NCBI RefSeq assembly: GCF_052324685.1
Contig: NC_135220.1
Location: 9,805,320-9,869,319, forward strand
From: Brachyhypopomus gauderio
Lineage: Eukaryota > Chordata > Actinopteri > Gymnotiformes > Hypopomidae
Reading direction: 5' to 3'
Length of the DNA stretch: 64,000 bases
Under the pieces are notes generated by a model. The model worked only from the letters and a program-made list of their open reading frames with translations. It had not been told where the DNA came from and did not search any database. A program made the position numbers and the translations under genes. Positions 31,686-42,877 of the stretch are shown one piece after another. Within the stretch, counting starts at the first letter, position 1; every line of letters begins with the position of its first letter.

Positions 31686-34000
31686 GTCGGGCAAGGCAGG
31701 GTAACGTCGTAGACTCACCTCAACCTGAGATAACACGGGAGCAAATCATCGAGCGTGCTATAGGCCAATGCCCAATAGTTGACCTAAAACTTAGTGGCGT
31801 ACCAGCCCATTGTTTACTTGACACTGGCAGTCAAGTCAGTACTATAACAGACAAGTTTTTCAAAGACCACATTGGTGACCATGAGAACATGCTTGCTACA
31901 ACTGGCTGGCTCAAGATAGCTGCTGCTAATGGACTTGGCATCCCTTATCAGGGTTATGTGGAACTGGAGGTTGAGACTATGGGTTTGAAAATTCCAAACT
32001 GTGGTTTTTTGGTTTTGAAGCCCTCAGCTAATCCTGTTGTTTCTGAAGAGTGCATAATTGGTATGAATGTCATTTGCAGATGCAGACAGCTTGTAGCAGC
32101 AGAGTTTGACAGTGCTTTGGGAGGATCCTTAGACTCTGGGTGGAGGACAGCTTTCCAACAGATACAAGTCTGTTGCATTGAGAGGAAGGTGACAGCCAGG
32201 GTTGCAGGCAGAGAGAAAGTACGTATCCCGGCGGCCTCAGTGTCCACGGTACTTGTGAGAGGCCACACCAAAACCTCAGGTGCATCCTCTCAGATTATCA
32301 TTGAACCGGTGACCACACCTCAACCTCCTGGTCTGGTAGTTATCCCAACACTTGTTACAAATGCCAGCCATTTTCATCCCCTCCAGGTTGTTAACTTTTC
32401 CTCAGAGGATGTGTGGTTGTGCCCTAGAACAAGGCTAGGCATTATCTCCAACGTTGATTGTGTTGAAAGGGAGCAGACATGCCAAGTAAAGTTTAAGCGC
32501 ATCTCTGCAGATGTTGAACAGGTTTTAGTGGATTCCAACACCGATCCAACTAGCAGTAAGGTTCAAACCATGTTGGACAAACTTGACATAGGAGGTACTG
32601 AGGAAGAGCGAGTCGCTCTCGGTGCATTAGTTTCTTGTTACAGAGATGTGTTTACAGATGATGAGGAAAATCTTGGCCACACAGAAAAGGTGAAGCATGA
32701 GATTAAGTTGGTTGATGACGTCCCCGTCACACAACCATATCGTCGTATACCTCCTAATCAGTACCAAGAAGTACAAGAACACATCTCAAAACTTTTGAGG
32801 AAAGGGATCATACAGGAAAGTGAAAGTGCTTACGCCTCACCCGTTGTGGTAGTCCGCAAGAGTGATGGTAGCATACGTTTATGCGTAGACTACCGTAAAC
32901 TAAATCTTAAGACTAGGAAAGATGCATTTCCGTTGCCTCGCATCGATGAGAGTTTTGATGCTTTAAAAGGCGCAAAATACTTCTCCACAGTTGATTTAGC
33001 AAGTGGGTATCATCAAGTGGCTATGGATGAGAGAGATAGGCATAAGACTGCCTTCACCACGCCTTTTGGGCTGTTTGAGTATGTTCGTATGCCCATGGGA
33101 GTGTGTAATGGCCCTGCGACGTTTCAAAGATTGATGCAGGCAACCATGAGCGATTTGATATTTGACATCATGTTGGTCTATCTTGACGATATACTGGTGT
33201 ACTCACCATCATTCGAGTCTCACCTGGAAAGGCTAGACATTGTCTTTAAACGTTTGAGATACACAGGACTAAAAGTGAAGTGGGAAAAATGTCACTTTTT
33301 GCAGAAGGAAGTTAAATTCCTTGGGCACCAGATTTCTGCAGAGGGCATTGCAACTGATCCCTCTAAGATAGCTGCAGTCAAGGAGTGGTCTAAGCCCACC
33401 ACTGTTAAAGAGCTTCAGTCATTTCTAGGCTTATGCAGCTACTACAGAAGGTATGTTGAAGGGTTTTCTAAGATAGCAGCCCCACTGCATGACCTTGTAA
33501 ATCAATGTCATGGTGCTGTTAGTACAGCCAAGTCTAGTCAAAGACTGAGTGCACTGTGGGAAGCTAACAACCAGGATGCATTTGACACACTGAAAGAAAA
33601 GCTTGTTACTGCACCTGTTCTGGGATATGCAGATTTCACTTGCCCATTCATCTTGGAGACTGATGCGAGTGGTCAGGGCTTAGGAGCTATCCTATGTCAG
33701 CAGCAAGGTGACAAGAAACGTGTCATAGCATATGCAAGTAGACGACTAAGAAATGCAGAGAGAAATGACAAAAACTACAGCAGCATGAAACTGGAGCTGC
33801 TTGCCCTCAAGTGGGCAATAGTGGAAAAGTTTCGAGGTTATTTGCTAGGCTCAAAGTTCACGGTTATTACAGATAATAATCCCTTGTGTCATCTAAAAAA
33901 TGCAAAACTTGGAGCTATTGAACAAAGATGGGTAGCACAGTTAGCTGCTTTTGACTTTGATGTGCAGTACCCGCCCAGGTCGGTGCAACCCTGCAGCTGA
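31646..34000 (+). CDS. Ty3/Gypsy pol: protease, reverse transcriptase, RNase H
   Basis: A 784-codon frame. Aspartic protease motif LLDTGSQVST lies at about 57-66. Reverse transcriptase has IRLCVDYRKLN, DLASGYHQVAM and YLDDILVYS (about 511). RNase H has LETDASGQGLGAIL (about 669) and VITDNNPLCHL. In the family these process Gag-Pol and make cDNA. The frame ends early at 34000. Homologous sequence continues in another frame from about 33970, where a one-base change near a CCC run disrupts the link to integrase. No RT stop is visible. Confidence 0.9.
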   Translation: MQSVGKRETLVAVSRARQGNVVDSPQPEITREQIIERAIGQCPIVDLKLSGVPAHCLLDTGSQVSTITDKFFKDHIGDHENMLATTGWLKIAAANGLGIPYQGYVELEVETMGLKIPNCGFLVLKPSANPVVSEECIIGMNVICRCRQLVAAEFDSALGGSLDSGWRTAFQQIQVCCIERKVTARVAGREKVRIPAASVSTVLVRGHTKTSGASSQIIIEPVTTPQPPGLVVIPTLVTNASHFHPLQVVNFSSEDVWLCPRTRLGIISNVDCVEREQTCQVKFKRISADVEQVLVDSNTDPTSSKVQTMLDKLDIGGTEEERVALGALVSCYRDVFTDDEENLGHTEKVKHEIKLVDDVPVTQPYRRIPPNQYQEVQEHISKLLRKGIIQESESAYASPVVVVRKSDGSIRLCVDYRKLNLKTRKDAFPLPRIDESFDALKGAKYFSTVDLASGYHQVAMDERDRHKTAFTTPFGLFEYVRMPMGVCNGPATFQRLMQATMSDLIFDIMLVYLDDILVYSPSFESHLERLDIVFKRLRYTGLKVKWEKCHFLQKEVKFLGHQISAEGIATDPSKIAAVKEWSKPTTVKELQSFLGLCSYYRRYVEGFSKIAAPLHDLVNQCHGAVSTAKSSQRLSALWEANNQDAFDTLKEKLVTAPVLGYADFTCPFILETDASGQGLGAILCQQQGDKKRVIAYASRRLRNAERNDKNYSSMKLELLALKWAIVEKFRGYLLGSKFTVITDNNPLCHLKNAKLGAIEQRWVAQLAAFDFDVQYPPRSVQPCS

Positions 34001-35657
34001 TGCACTGTCACGGCACCCGTTAGCAGGGGAGCCAGAGCCACATGATGATGAGGAGTTTGATGATTGCATCGCAATTTGCAACCTGATCTGTAGAGGTACC
34101 ACTCTTGACCCTGAGTTGGTCACAGCAGGAGTCAAATGTTGTCAGCTAAACAAGATTAGGGCTACAGAAGCTGATCAGTGTGGGTCCCATTCTAAAAAAG
34201 CAACACCAACCCTTCCAGGCTATTCCAAGGAACAACTACAGACCTTTCAGTGTCAAGATCCTGTGATCAGCATTTTTAAACAGTTTTGGGATCGAGACAG
34301 TCAGCCAAGTTCACAGGAAAGAAAGAATCTTCCTGTTAATGTCAAATCATTGTTGAAACAATGGAAATACATTCAGATGCGTGATGGGTTGTTGTACAGA
34401 GTAGTGAATGATCACCATTTGGGAGAGTGTTTTCAGTTTCTTGTTCCCAGTTGTTTACAACAGTCTGTAATGCAGAGTGTACATGACTCTATGGGCCATC
34501 AGGGAATAGAGAGGACGTTGAAATTGTTGAGGCAAAGAGCATTTTGGGTAGGGATGCACAAGGACATCGAGCACTGGGTCAAAAGTTGTCAGCGCTGTGT
34601 TCTCACTAAAATGCCCAATCCAAAAATTCACCCTCCAATGAAATCCTTTTTGGCAACACGGCCTTTAGAAGTGGTGGCAGTGGACTTCACGCTTCTCGAA
34701 CCAGCCTCAGATGGCCGAGAGAATGTTTTAGTCATTACTGATGTGTTCACAAAATTTACTCAAGCGTTTCCGACACGTGACCAAAAAGCAGAAACCACAG
34801 CCAAAATCCTCTTAAAGGAGTGGTTTATGAAGTACGGTGTACCTGAACGTTTGCATTCAGACCAGGGCCGTACCTTTGAATCAGAGGTCATGGCAGAGCT
34901 TTGTAAAATGTACGGTGTGAAAAAGACACGCACTACACCACATCATCCCACAGGGAATGCACAGTGTGAATGTTTTAACCGCACGCTCCATGAACTACTG
35001 CGTACACTTCCAGCTGACAAAAAGAAACGCTGGCCTGAGCACTTACCCGAGCTTGTATATGCGTATAATGTCACCCCACACGCAACTACAGGGTATTCCC
35101 CTTACTTCTTGCTCTATGGGGTAGATCCACATCTTCCTGTGGATGCACTGCTTGCAAATGAAACTGGCAACAACAAAAATCTTGATTGGCTTGCTGTGCA
35201 CCAACATAGACTCAAAGAGGCCCATGCAAGAGCCAAAGAGTATAGTGAACAAAAGGCAGCGGAACGCATTGCTCAGCATAGTCACAAAGTTTATTGTCCT
35301 TCAGTTGAAGTAGGAGAGTATGTATACCTGAGACACAGACCGGCTGGTCGTAACAAAATACAGGATGCTTGGAGTCCAGTCGCTTACCAAGTTGTAGACA
35401 TCGTAGGTACAACTTACACAGTACAACCTGCAGAAGGAGGGCCTGTCAAGAGAGTGAATAGGGTTGACATTAGACCATGTGTTAATATTCCGGACTTGAC
35501 CCACAGAAACACTGGAAGAAAGACTGTAACCACATCAGCTGAGACTACTGAATTAGACATTGACTCAGGTGATGAGGGTGAGGATGCAGTGATCATTGAA
35601 GAGGTTTCTTTTCATTTAAACCCTCGTCTCAACATGTTCAGTCTCTACCTGTTCTAA
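33951..35657 (+). pseudogene. Ty3/Gypsy integrase region, frameshifted from pol
   Basis: The frame carries the end of RNase H and the tether (NPAADALSRHP). An HHCC zinc-binding domain (HDSMGHQGIERTL ... SCQRC) follows. The DDE core has VVAVDFTLLEP, HSDQGRTFESE and CFNRTLHELLRTLP. A GPY/F-like C-terminal module ends in VNRVDIRP. No chromodomain was recognised. Integrase would insert the cDNA. Without the pol frame upstream it cannot be made as part of a polyprotein. No env gene follows and no 3' LTR was found, so the element is dead and 3' truncated. Confidence 0.85.
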
Positions 35658-35935
35658 TACAGGAGGTACACTGTCTGAACTCAAATCAGAGTCCTCTGGC
35701 TGCTGAACACAATCATCAACAAAGCAGTTTGCAATAGTTGCAAAATATAGTGCTTTTATACTCTGATAATATTTTAACATATTTAAATACTGCCACGTAT
35801 CGTGAAAAAATTCTTACTCATGTTTTCACAATTCACATATCAATCAGCTCTAGCTGAAATGTCATTTCTATATAATTCATTAATAGACATATAGTTTGAG
35901 TAATGTTAGTCTAGACCTGTGTATTATTTAGGTAT
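35658..35935. other. No gene; 3' end of the Gypsy remnant and unassigned sequence
   Basis: No polypurine tract or LTR matching 26293-26762 is visible here. Confidence 0.5.
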
Positions 35936-35941
35936 ACATAA

Positions 35942-36255
35942 CAGGGTTGCCAACTTTTCAAGATCACTTGGAGTGAAATTTAAACCTGGAGGGGGTAGTG
36001 AGTGTAAGTTGTTGACGGGGGGGGGGGGGGGGGTCGCAAACGTAAGTTGTTGATGGGGGGGGGGGGGCAACATACATTGTTACTGGGCGGGGTGTAAAAT
36101 GGCGAACTAGTAACTCATTGAATCAGATATGGATCGGAGGTAAATAAACTAGATTATTTTTTTTGGCATGAGAAATTAGATGTGTGGCGTGAGAGCGTGT
36201 GAAGACAGTCAAATGTGTATGTCTCACGCTCAATGCGTGAGAGTTGGCGACCCTG
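35942..36255. mobile_element. TIR MITE, 314 bp, TSD ACATAA
   Basis: The ends CAGGGTTGCCAACTT and GAGAGTTGGCGACCCTG are inverted. A perfect 6-bp direct repeat ACATAA flanks it (35936-35941 and 36256-36261). It contains poly-G tracts and GCAAACGTAAGTTGTTGA words shared with 19340 and 20980. Confidence 0.8.
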
Positions 36256-36261
36256 ACATAA

Positions 36262-37006
36262 TTAGAGGCACATGCTCTAATTAGGCCAGCTCTAACGCTA
36301 GCTAGCAAAGAACATTTTCACCTGTTAAACACCGACACGCATTCTTAGCATGTCAAAAGTAAACTTCTACATGGTGCACTTATTTTGAGGGCAAAAATAG
36401 AAATTGTGATACTAGAAATTGTGATTTATAGAAATTGTGATACTAATCAAATCTCAAGTTAATTAAAGGCATGCTAACTAATCTAAGGTAGTTTACTAAG
36501 CAAGTTTAAGCACCTGACTGCTTAGACACTCACCGTGAAGAGAGAAAGCGCGCTGTGATTCTGTGTCCAGTGGCTCATGCGGAAATGCACACAGTCCGAC
36601 AGCTGGGAGGCGCTCACTTTCACTTCAGGCTGTATGAAATGTAGTGCCCTAACTTAGACTCTCCCTTAAACAATCTTTGCTTCAAAACCTTGATATCGAT
36701 GGTCGCAATCGCGCTCAAATTGCATGGCAACCTTACCAATGTGAGCAGAACTTCACAGTAAGAGTATTTGTCTGAGCACATAAATACATACATATGTTGG
36801 GATGTTTTCATACGTGTTCTCGCAAAACGTCAAAATGTCTAATCTTTTTTTTAATCCATCATTATTTAAGATTGCATACTAATCAGTTCATTTAGGTGTA
36901 TCAGAACCTGAGAAGAACCAGAAACAGAGAATAAAAGAAGGAATACGTTTAGGTGAAAATTACGTTTGTCTCCACACAGAAAAATGTAACCAAAGACAAT
37001 CCCTAA
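36262..37006. other. No gene seen
   Basis: AT-rich intergenic sequence with a short internal repeat of GAAATTGTGATACTA-like words (about 36400-36450). Small frames match nothing recognised. Confidence 0.4.
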
Positions 37007-37014
37007 ACTATGAA

Positions 37015-37942
37015 CAGTGATGTCAGTAAAGCGTTACTTAGTAACGCGTTACTCTAATCTTACCACTTTTGTCGGTAACGAGTAATATAACGCGCTACTA
37101 TTTCCAGTCTAGTAATCAGATTATAGTTACTTATCCACGTAACTGTGCATTACTATTTTTATTTTCCCTAGTAAAAATATATATTTTTGCTTTCTTCTTG
37201 GCTCAGTTCTACTTTTGCGTCTGACCTTAGCGCTCGACTCCGCACGCTGCGCGCGACCCTGTGAGAGCGCGAGCGCGTTTTACATGTCATTTTTTGCAGT
37301 GTCCTCCTGTAACGATAGTATAATAAACACCCCTTAAAAACAGGGGAATGAACATTTACCTGAAGAATTTTAATGTTGCTTTGTGTTCCACGTTTGAAAA
37401 GTACTGGAATTTTAACTAACGTAGCCTACTTTAAAATGCTTGAAATTGTAATGGTATTTAGTTTCACAACAAATAGCTGTCTGACTGAACAGTTCGCTTG
37501 TATTGCGTTTACAAATAAGTGTACAAATAATACCGCGCAGCTACACAAATGTAATGTCAGGAGATACTATAGTGACTACTACTGCTCACGACGAATTCCC
37601 TAACGGACACTTGGCCACTCAAGGAGTCTGGCCCTTTAAGTGACACTGGGGGGCGGAGCCTGCGCGCGCCAGGGTTGTGTTATCTAGAAAGTTTCCCTCC
37701 TCGAGATTTTTCTGCCTCGGTTACCGAACCTGCTTCAATACATTGTTACTGTTAAAAATGCACTTCCAATAAAGTGAGTATTGGAAAATTTTATTTTGCT
37801 GCTGAAACTACTAAAGTAACTTGTAATCTAACGTAGTTACTTTTAAAATCAAGTAATCAGTAATGTAACTAAGTTACTTTTTAAAGGAGTAATCAGTAAT
37901 CAGTAATCGGATTACTTTTTCAAGGTAACTAAGCCATCACTG
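37015..37942. mobile_element. hAT-like non-autonomous element, 928 bp, TSD ACTATGAA
   Basis: The ends CAGTGATGTCAGTAAAGC and AACTAAGCCATCACTG are inverted. Perfect 8-bp duplication ACTATGAA flanks it (37007-37014 and 37943-37950). Subterminal words around AGTAACGCGTTACT and AGTAATCAGTAATC recur. No transposase was found. Its middle is shared with 18700-18925. Confidence 0.9.
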
Positions 37943-37950
37943 ACTATGAA

Positions 37951-39475
37951 ACATCTTTCTCTCTCTCTCTCTCTCTCTCGCGATTCACTTAAAGATTGCT
38001 TTATTGGCATGACCAATTTTAACAAATTTAATTGTTTGCAGCAGTTTAAGAACAAACCTAAACAAAAAAAGCACTAATAGAAAATAAGAACAATTTTAAA
38101 TACATAAAAAAAATTAATAATGTAATTATGTTGGTCTTTTTAGTGAAGAATTCTGACCTAATAGCACTGGGTATTACGCTCAGAAAGTGCGTCTCTCTCT
38201 CTCTCTCAACTCGCAAAACGTCAAATGTCTAATCTTTTTTAGCGTTTGCTTTTAATATACTGTACAGAGAAGATATTGCAATCAGTTTGGACACCTACAT
38301 ATAGCCTAGGGATCATTTTGGTCGGAAATCGGCGAGTATTTACTTGTATTTGATAGCGGCGTAACATCTGTATGCAGCTCTCTGTGTACACATAAGTACG
38401 CATTTCAGTGCTTAGTTTTGCGTACAATTTCATACACATGGAGAATGAGACCGGGTTGTTAGTACCAATAAACAGGTGACCAAAAACTTCCACATTCAAT
38501 CACACACGATGTTCAGAAATACTGTCTTATATCAGAAACTAGCAGCTCTGCAATTTCTATAACAGTCTAGTGCATGTTACGTCATTGTTTCTTGTTAATA
38601 CCACTATAAATACCACTATCAATTATAATTAGGCCCACAGAAACAGTCATGGGTCTGCAGACATCCTACATCCTTTGCTCATTTAGGATTTTCATCTGGC
38701 TCACCTAGACAGGTCTATTCTGCCCCGAGGCTGTCCTCGTTGATGCCCCCCCCCCCCCCCCCCCCCCCCCCCACACACACACACCCCGGACTCGGCTGGG
38801 GCCTATGATGGAGTGTGTGTGCTGTTTTTTTTTTTTTTTTTTGGATTTTGCCCTTTTTGAACTTTGGCCTTTCCATATTTGGTATTTTGACCCTCACTCA
38901 CCTGACATTCTTATCCCACCTCTGGCCCTTGTATTCTCTCTATAAAGTGCACTGCACAATGGTCCCACTACTGTGTTTGAATTGAGTGTGTTAGACTGAC
39001 GGTCTGGATCGTTCACAGTTAGGTGTAGGTGTCTGCAGCATCTGAATTTTGAGGCACAGCTCGACCCACATTCCAGAGACATGAGTGCTATGGGGCTCTT
39101 GCTGACTGACGACAAAAAGTGGTTGCTGTTGCTAAATTCATAGGAGTTTTGGTCGTCCAGCTTTTTTTTATTGAATGAACCCATTTCTCAGAATTTGGTA
39201 AGAATTTTCGCAACTACACTCATGTTTGTTAAAAACTTTGTGTGCTTAATTCACTGGAAATCTGGATGATCACATGTTCTGGTTAGGAAAAAACCATCCT
39301 TGATACTTCTGTAATGTAATTATTTCTATATGAATATCAAATGTCTCCGAAGGCTGGTTCATTTTGACTATAATCTGTTTCAAAAACCACACCAAAATAT
39401 GCAAAACAGCAGTCTTGTCACCAGTATAATTTGACATTTGACATCAATGTATGATGAAAATCATGTTGAAAATCA
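37951..39475. other. No gene; simple repeats and TAAR D distal flank
   Basis: (TC)n lies at about 37960-37980 and 38191-38206. Poly-C then (CA)n lies at about 38746-38784 and a poly-T run at about 38824-38842. TTTATTGGCATGACCAATTT near 38001 may be a reversed LINE 3' end. From about 39335, ATGTCTCCGAAGGCTGGTTC matches the distal flank of TAAR F near 62660. Confidence 0.45.
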
Positions 39476-39562
39476 GGGGAGTGATGATCCAGACTAACTA
39501 GCCACTCAGATGTTAGTGGGAGGATTTATAATGTGCTATAAAAATACACTGCAAAGGTAGAC
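39476..39562 (+). promoter_or_regulatory. Conserved TAAR promoter block, locus D
   Basis: GTGATGATCCAGACTAACTA, CACTCAGATGTTAGTGGGAG and TATAAAAAT at 39537-39545. After GCAAAGG the leader is shorter than in C, E and F (the CCCAGCAAAGAACAGTGAGC part is missing). Confidence 0.75.
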
Positions 39563-39574
39563 ATGTGTCTGAAG

Positions 39575-40597
39575 ATGAATGTAACAGAGTATCAGCACAA
39601 CATGACGGCTCAGTACTGCTTTCCTGACAACAACTTATCATGTATAAAGGAGGTCAGAACAGGAACTGGGAATATATTCTTATTCACTTTCCTATCATTT
39701 ATCTCTGTGTGTACTGTGTTTTTGAACCTGCTGGTGATAATCTCCATCTCTCACTTCAAGCAGCTCCACACTCCAACCAACCTGCTCATCCTCTCTCTGG
39801 CTGTAGCTGATCTTCTCGTGGGACTGATTCTTATGCCAGTGAATATAATGGGACTGATAGATACCTGCTGGTATCTTGGCAACATGGCATGTGCTGCTGT
39901 TTTACTGGTAAACTTTTTCTCATTGGCAGCTTCTCTCTGTAGCATGATGCTGATTGCAGTTGATCGGTATATTGCTATTAATGACCCTCTGAGTTATTCC
40001 ACCAAAATCACAGTTTGTAAAACCTCTATATTCATCACTTTTGAATGGTCATTTTGTCTACTATATGCTTTCATCTTTTTATACTTTAATGATGATCTGC
40101 ATCCACCTCAGAATATGATTAGATGTCATGGAGAGTGTGTAATGTATGTAAAATATCCATGGATGTTTGTTGACCTCATAGTTATGTTTGTAACCCCTTG
40201 TTCTATTATATTGATACTGTATTCATTCATTTTTAATGTTGCAAAACAACAAGCTGTAGCTGTGAGATCTGCATTGAATAAGACATCTAACACACAACGA
40301 ACCAAAGTTTCAATCAGTTCTGAAACCAAAGCAGCAAAAACTCTGGGAATTGTTGTTTGTGTTTATCTTTTTTGCTGGATACCATTTTATTTAAGTTCAT
40401 TGTCAGGTGAAAGTATTTCCTCAATGTCACTGGTGTGGAATGTGTTTGGCTGGCTAGCGTACATGAATTCTTCTATGAATCCCCTAATATATGCTATATT
40501 TTATCCATGGTTTAGAGCATCAGCCAAGTATATTCTAACTTGTAGAACATTGCAGTCATCATCTTCAAGGTTTACGTTATTTGTGGAACATGTCTGA
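39575..40597 (+). CDS. TAAR locus D, intact non-classical trace amine-associated receptor
   Basis: 340 codons from the ATG at 39575, which aligns with the C and F starts. An ATG four codons upstream (39563) is also in frame. N-terminal sequons NVT, NMT and NLS precede TM1. Key residues from 39575: D79 (2.50), C106 (3.25), N113 (3.32), DRY 130-132, ECL2 Cys pair in CHGEC, D200 (5.42), P208 (5.50), CWIP, and NSSMNPLIYAIFYPWFR. It is the closest relative of C by reading, including the acidic residue before W4.50 (ITFEW). The amine-binding Asp has moved from TM3 to TM5. It should be a surface odorant receptor in olfactory neurons. Confidence 0.95.
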   Translation: MNVTEYQHNMTAQYCFPDNNLSCIKEVRTGTGNIFLFTFLSFISVCTVFLNLLVIISISHFKQLHTPTNLLILSLAVADLLVGLILMPVNIMGLIDTCWYLGNMACAAVLLVNFFSLAASLCSMMLIAVDRYIAINDPLSYSTKITVCKTSIFITFEWSFCLLYAFIFLYFNDDLHPPQNMIRCHGECVMYVKYPWMFVDLIVMFVTPCSIILILYSFIFNVAKQQAVAVRSALNKTSNTQRTKVSISSETKAAKTLGIVVCVYLFCWIPFYLSSLSGESISSMSLVWNVFGWLAYMNSSMNPLIYAIFYPWFRASAKYILTCRTLQSSSSRFTLFVEHV

Positions 40598-40742
40598 TTA
40601 GAAAAGTTATTGCTAAGACAAGGATGCTTTTCCAACCATTTAACTTTTAGAAAACTGCAGGATTTATAGTATGCATTTATTCATTTAAACAATTAAAATT
40701 TGGAAAGAAAAAATAGCATTTAATAATAATTTTATATATATA

Positions 40743-40743
<1 letters not shown>

Positions 40744-40789
<46 letters not shown>

Positions 40790-40810
40790 TGTGTGTTTAT
40801 GTGTGTGTGC
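40744..40810. repeat. (GT)n microsatellite
   Basis: An interrupted GT tract. The frame across it is an artefact. Confidence 0.9.
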
Positions 40811-40954
40811 GCGAGACAGAGGGGATATACTTTCATGTTTTCTTTTCCATGTGCAATTATGTAATATTCTTCTAAATGTATGCTTATTTTGTATTTATAA
40901 TTACATAATGGTTATAATTTATTTTGTATTCATCATCTTTTTTGCGAATTATGG

Positions 40955-41235
40955 TCTATATAGACCTTTTTTTAAACAAAGTTCACATTTATGAGGGAAA
41001 TATTTTTGTTTTAATTACAGAAGTGTATTATTGCTCACATAAAAATTAAGGATTTAAAATGAATTGAAAAAAGCCTAATCATGCCACACTCATCAGCTGC
41101 TTTATTATTTTCTGCTTTATAATATTATTTTTATTATTTATAACAGTACCAGTTAAGTTTGACACCTGACACAATGTTTTTCTTACATTTGTAGTCTTAC
41201 ATTTGTTACATACTTACAAAGTTGATAGTCTGGCT
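40955..41235 (+). other. Paralogous downstream block of TAAR D
   Basis: It matches 16985-17290 downstream of TAAR C (CACATTTATGAGGGAAA, CCACACTCATCAGCTGC, CAGTACCAGTTAA). Here it follows the gene closely, so it probably shows the ancestral layout. Confidence 0.65.
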
Positions 41236-42870
41236 AATAATTTAATTATTTTATTTTGTTTTGATTGTGAACTTGTTTAATACAGTGTCACAAGTGCTCA
41301 CTTTCTGGCATCCTGTCTCTCATGGTAATGGTTTCCATGTTTTTACACGTCCATCAGTCCTGTAACTGTCCCTTGCTCAGAAACTGACCAGAGAGGATTA
41401 GGAAGGACGGTGTCTTACAAGCTGTAATTGTGTTGGACTTGACCTTTCTTATGCCACTTTATTAGAAACACCCATTTTCATTTTAATAGTGTTTTCAGCA
41501 TTTAGCAGACAAGTACCTTGTCTCCTCATAAAATGGATTCTAACCAGTACAGTAGGTTAGTAGAAGTTAGTAGGAGTAGTAGTTCAAGCTACAACACTGT
41601 AGAAACCCATCAATGTTGGTACATAAAATTAGCAAAATAGGTATATACTCAAAATCACAATGATGAGTGCAAAAGTAAACAATATGTGCTAGAGGTTCAG
41701 TTACTCAACATTATTATGAATTTCATAGGTGCAGGATCAATGGTCATTAAAATATTCACAAATAGATAAGTCTTCAGTTTTCATTTGAAGACGGCAAGTG
41801 ACTGACAGCCAGTGGAAATCTAGGACAGAGAATAGTTGTGATGCTTTTCTTCCATGAGACTTCAAAATACTCTAGTGTAATGGATGGTTGGGGGGCTGGA
41901 CGCAAGTGAAACCATTTTATTAAAAGATCAAACAAAACAGAACTAAGATGATAACATCAAATAAGGAAAACCAAATAAAACTGCAGACAGCAAACTACTA
42001 AACCTAACTGAAAGTACAAACACAAAGCAGGGACATTATGAGGAAACATAGTCATGTTTTGCCAAGATAGTGAACCCAAAAAATGCTCAAGAGCCAGGGA
42101 CATATGAATACTCACAATGACCAACAACCAGGAAGATAGAACAGGATTTAAATACATGAACTAGCAAGGACATAAACTATACACATGTGAGAATGATTAC
42201 AATGAGGTGGAGAATAAAACAAGGGGCAGAAAACTGGGTAGCTTCTTGTTAGAGATGGTGCTAAATCCTTTGCATGTTACAAAGGTGACATTTGCAAGGC
42301 CAGGTCAGGTTTGAAACATGAGATTAGAATGAGAACTAGTTGTCCAAAGTTATGCTCAGCTATGAGCAGCTTCAGATGTCAATAGCTGGGTGAGGTTGTG
42401 GGGAGGAAAGGGAGCTCCTGTGATGTACAGAAACTCTGTTTTGCTGGGGTTAAACTTCAAGTGCTGGTCTGTCATCAATGAAGCAACATCACTCAAACAT
42501 GCTGAGATATGCATGGAAATCTGAGCTTCATAGAGGGGGATGTTCTGGTTTACTATGCAAATTCATTTGAGTGTCTCTGTGGGTACGCTCTGACCATGTT
42601 TACCGAGCAAGAGTCGCAGGTTGGTGTTTCAGCCACTGGTCGTCTTGTTGGCTGCTGTGGTCACACTCCTGACTGCTGCCAAGGCTCACAAGTGGGCCGA
42701 AGACAGCACCTTGCATAGTTCTTTCATCCTGGGCAGGTGTGGCTCTCTTCTAATTACCTGCCTTTTTGGGTTGAGTCCTGGAAGTTAGTGCCCCAGTACA
42801 ATGGTCCTACTGGCTGGCTCAGCCCACTACACTCTGTGATTACTATGTAGCATTAGGTACCTCTTCCTCC
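41236..42870. other. No gene recognised; eroded repeats
   Basis: 41870-42240 (GAAACCATTTTATTAAAAG, later GATTTAAATACATGAAC) is written like the reverse-oriented LTRs elsewhere in the window, but no ends were fixed. 42370-42510 resembles a fish interspersed repeat. Short frames were not recognised. Confidence 0.3.
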
Positions 42871-42877
42871 ACACGTC

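Noticed and set aside
31600-31690. Canonical -1 slippery site between gag and pol
   Set aside because: The overlap and frame relation are visible, but no convincing X-XXY-YYZ heptamer was found.
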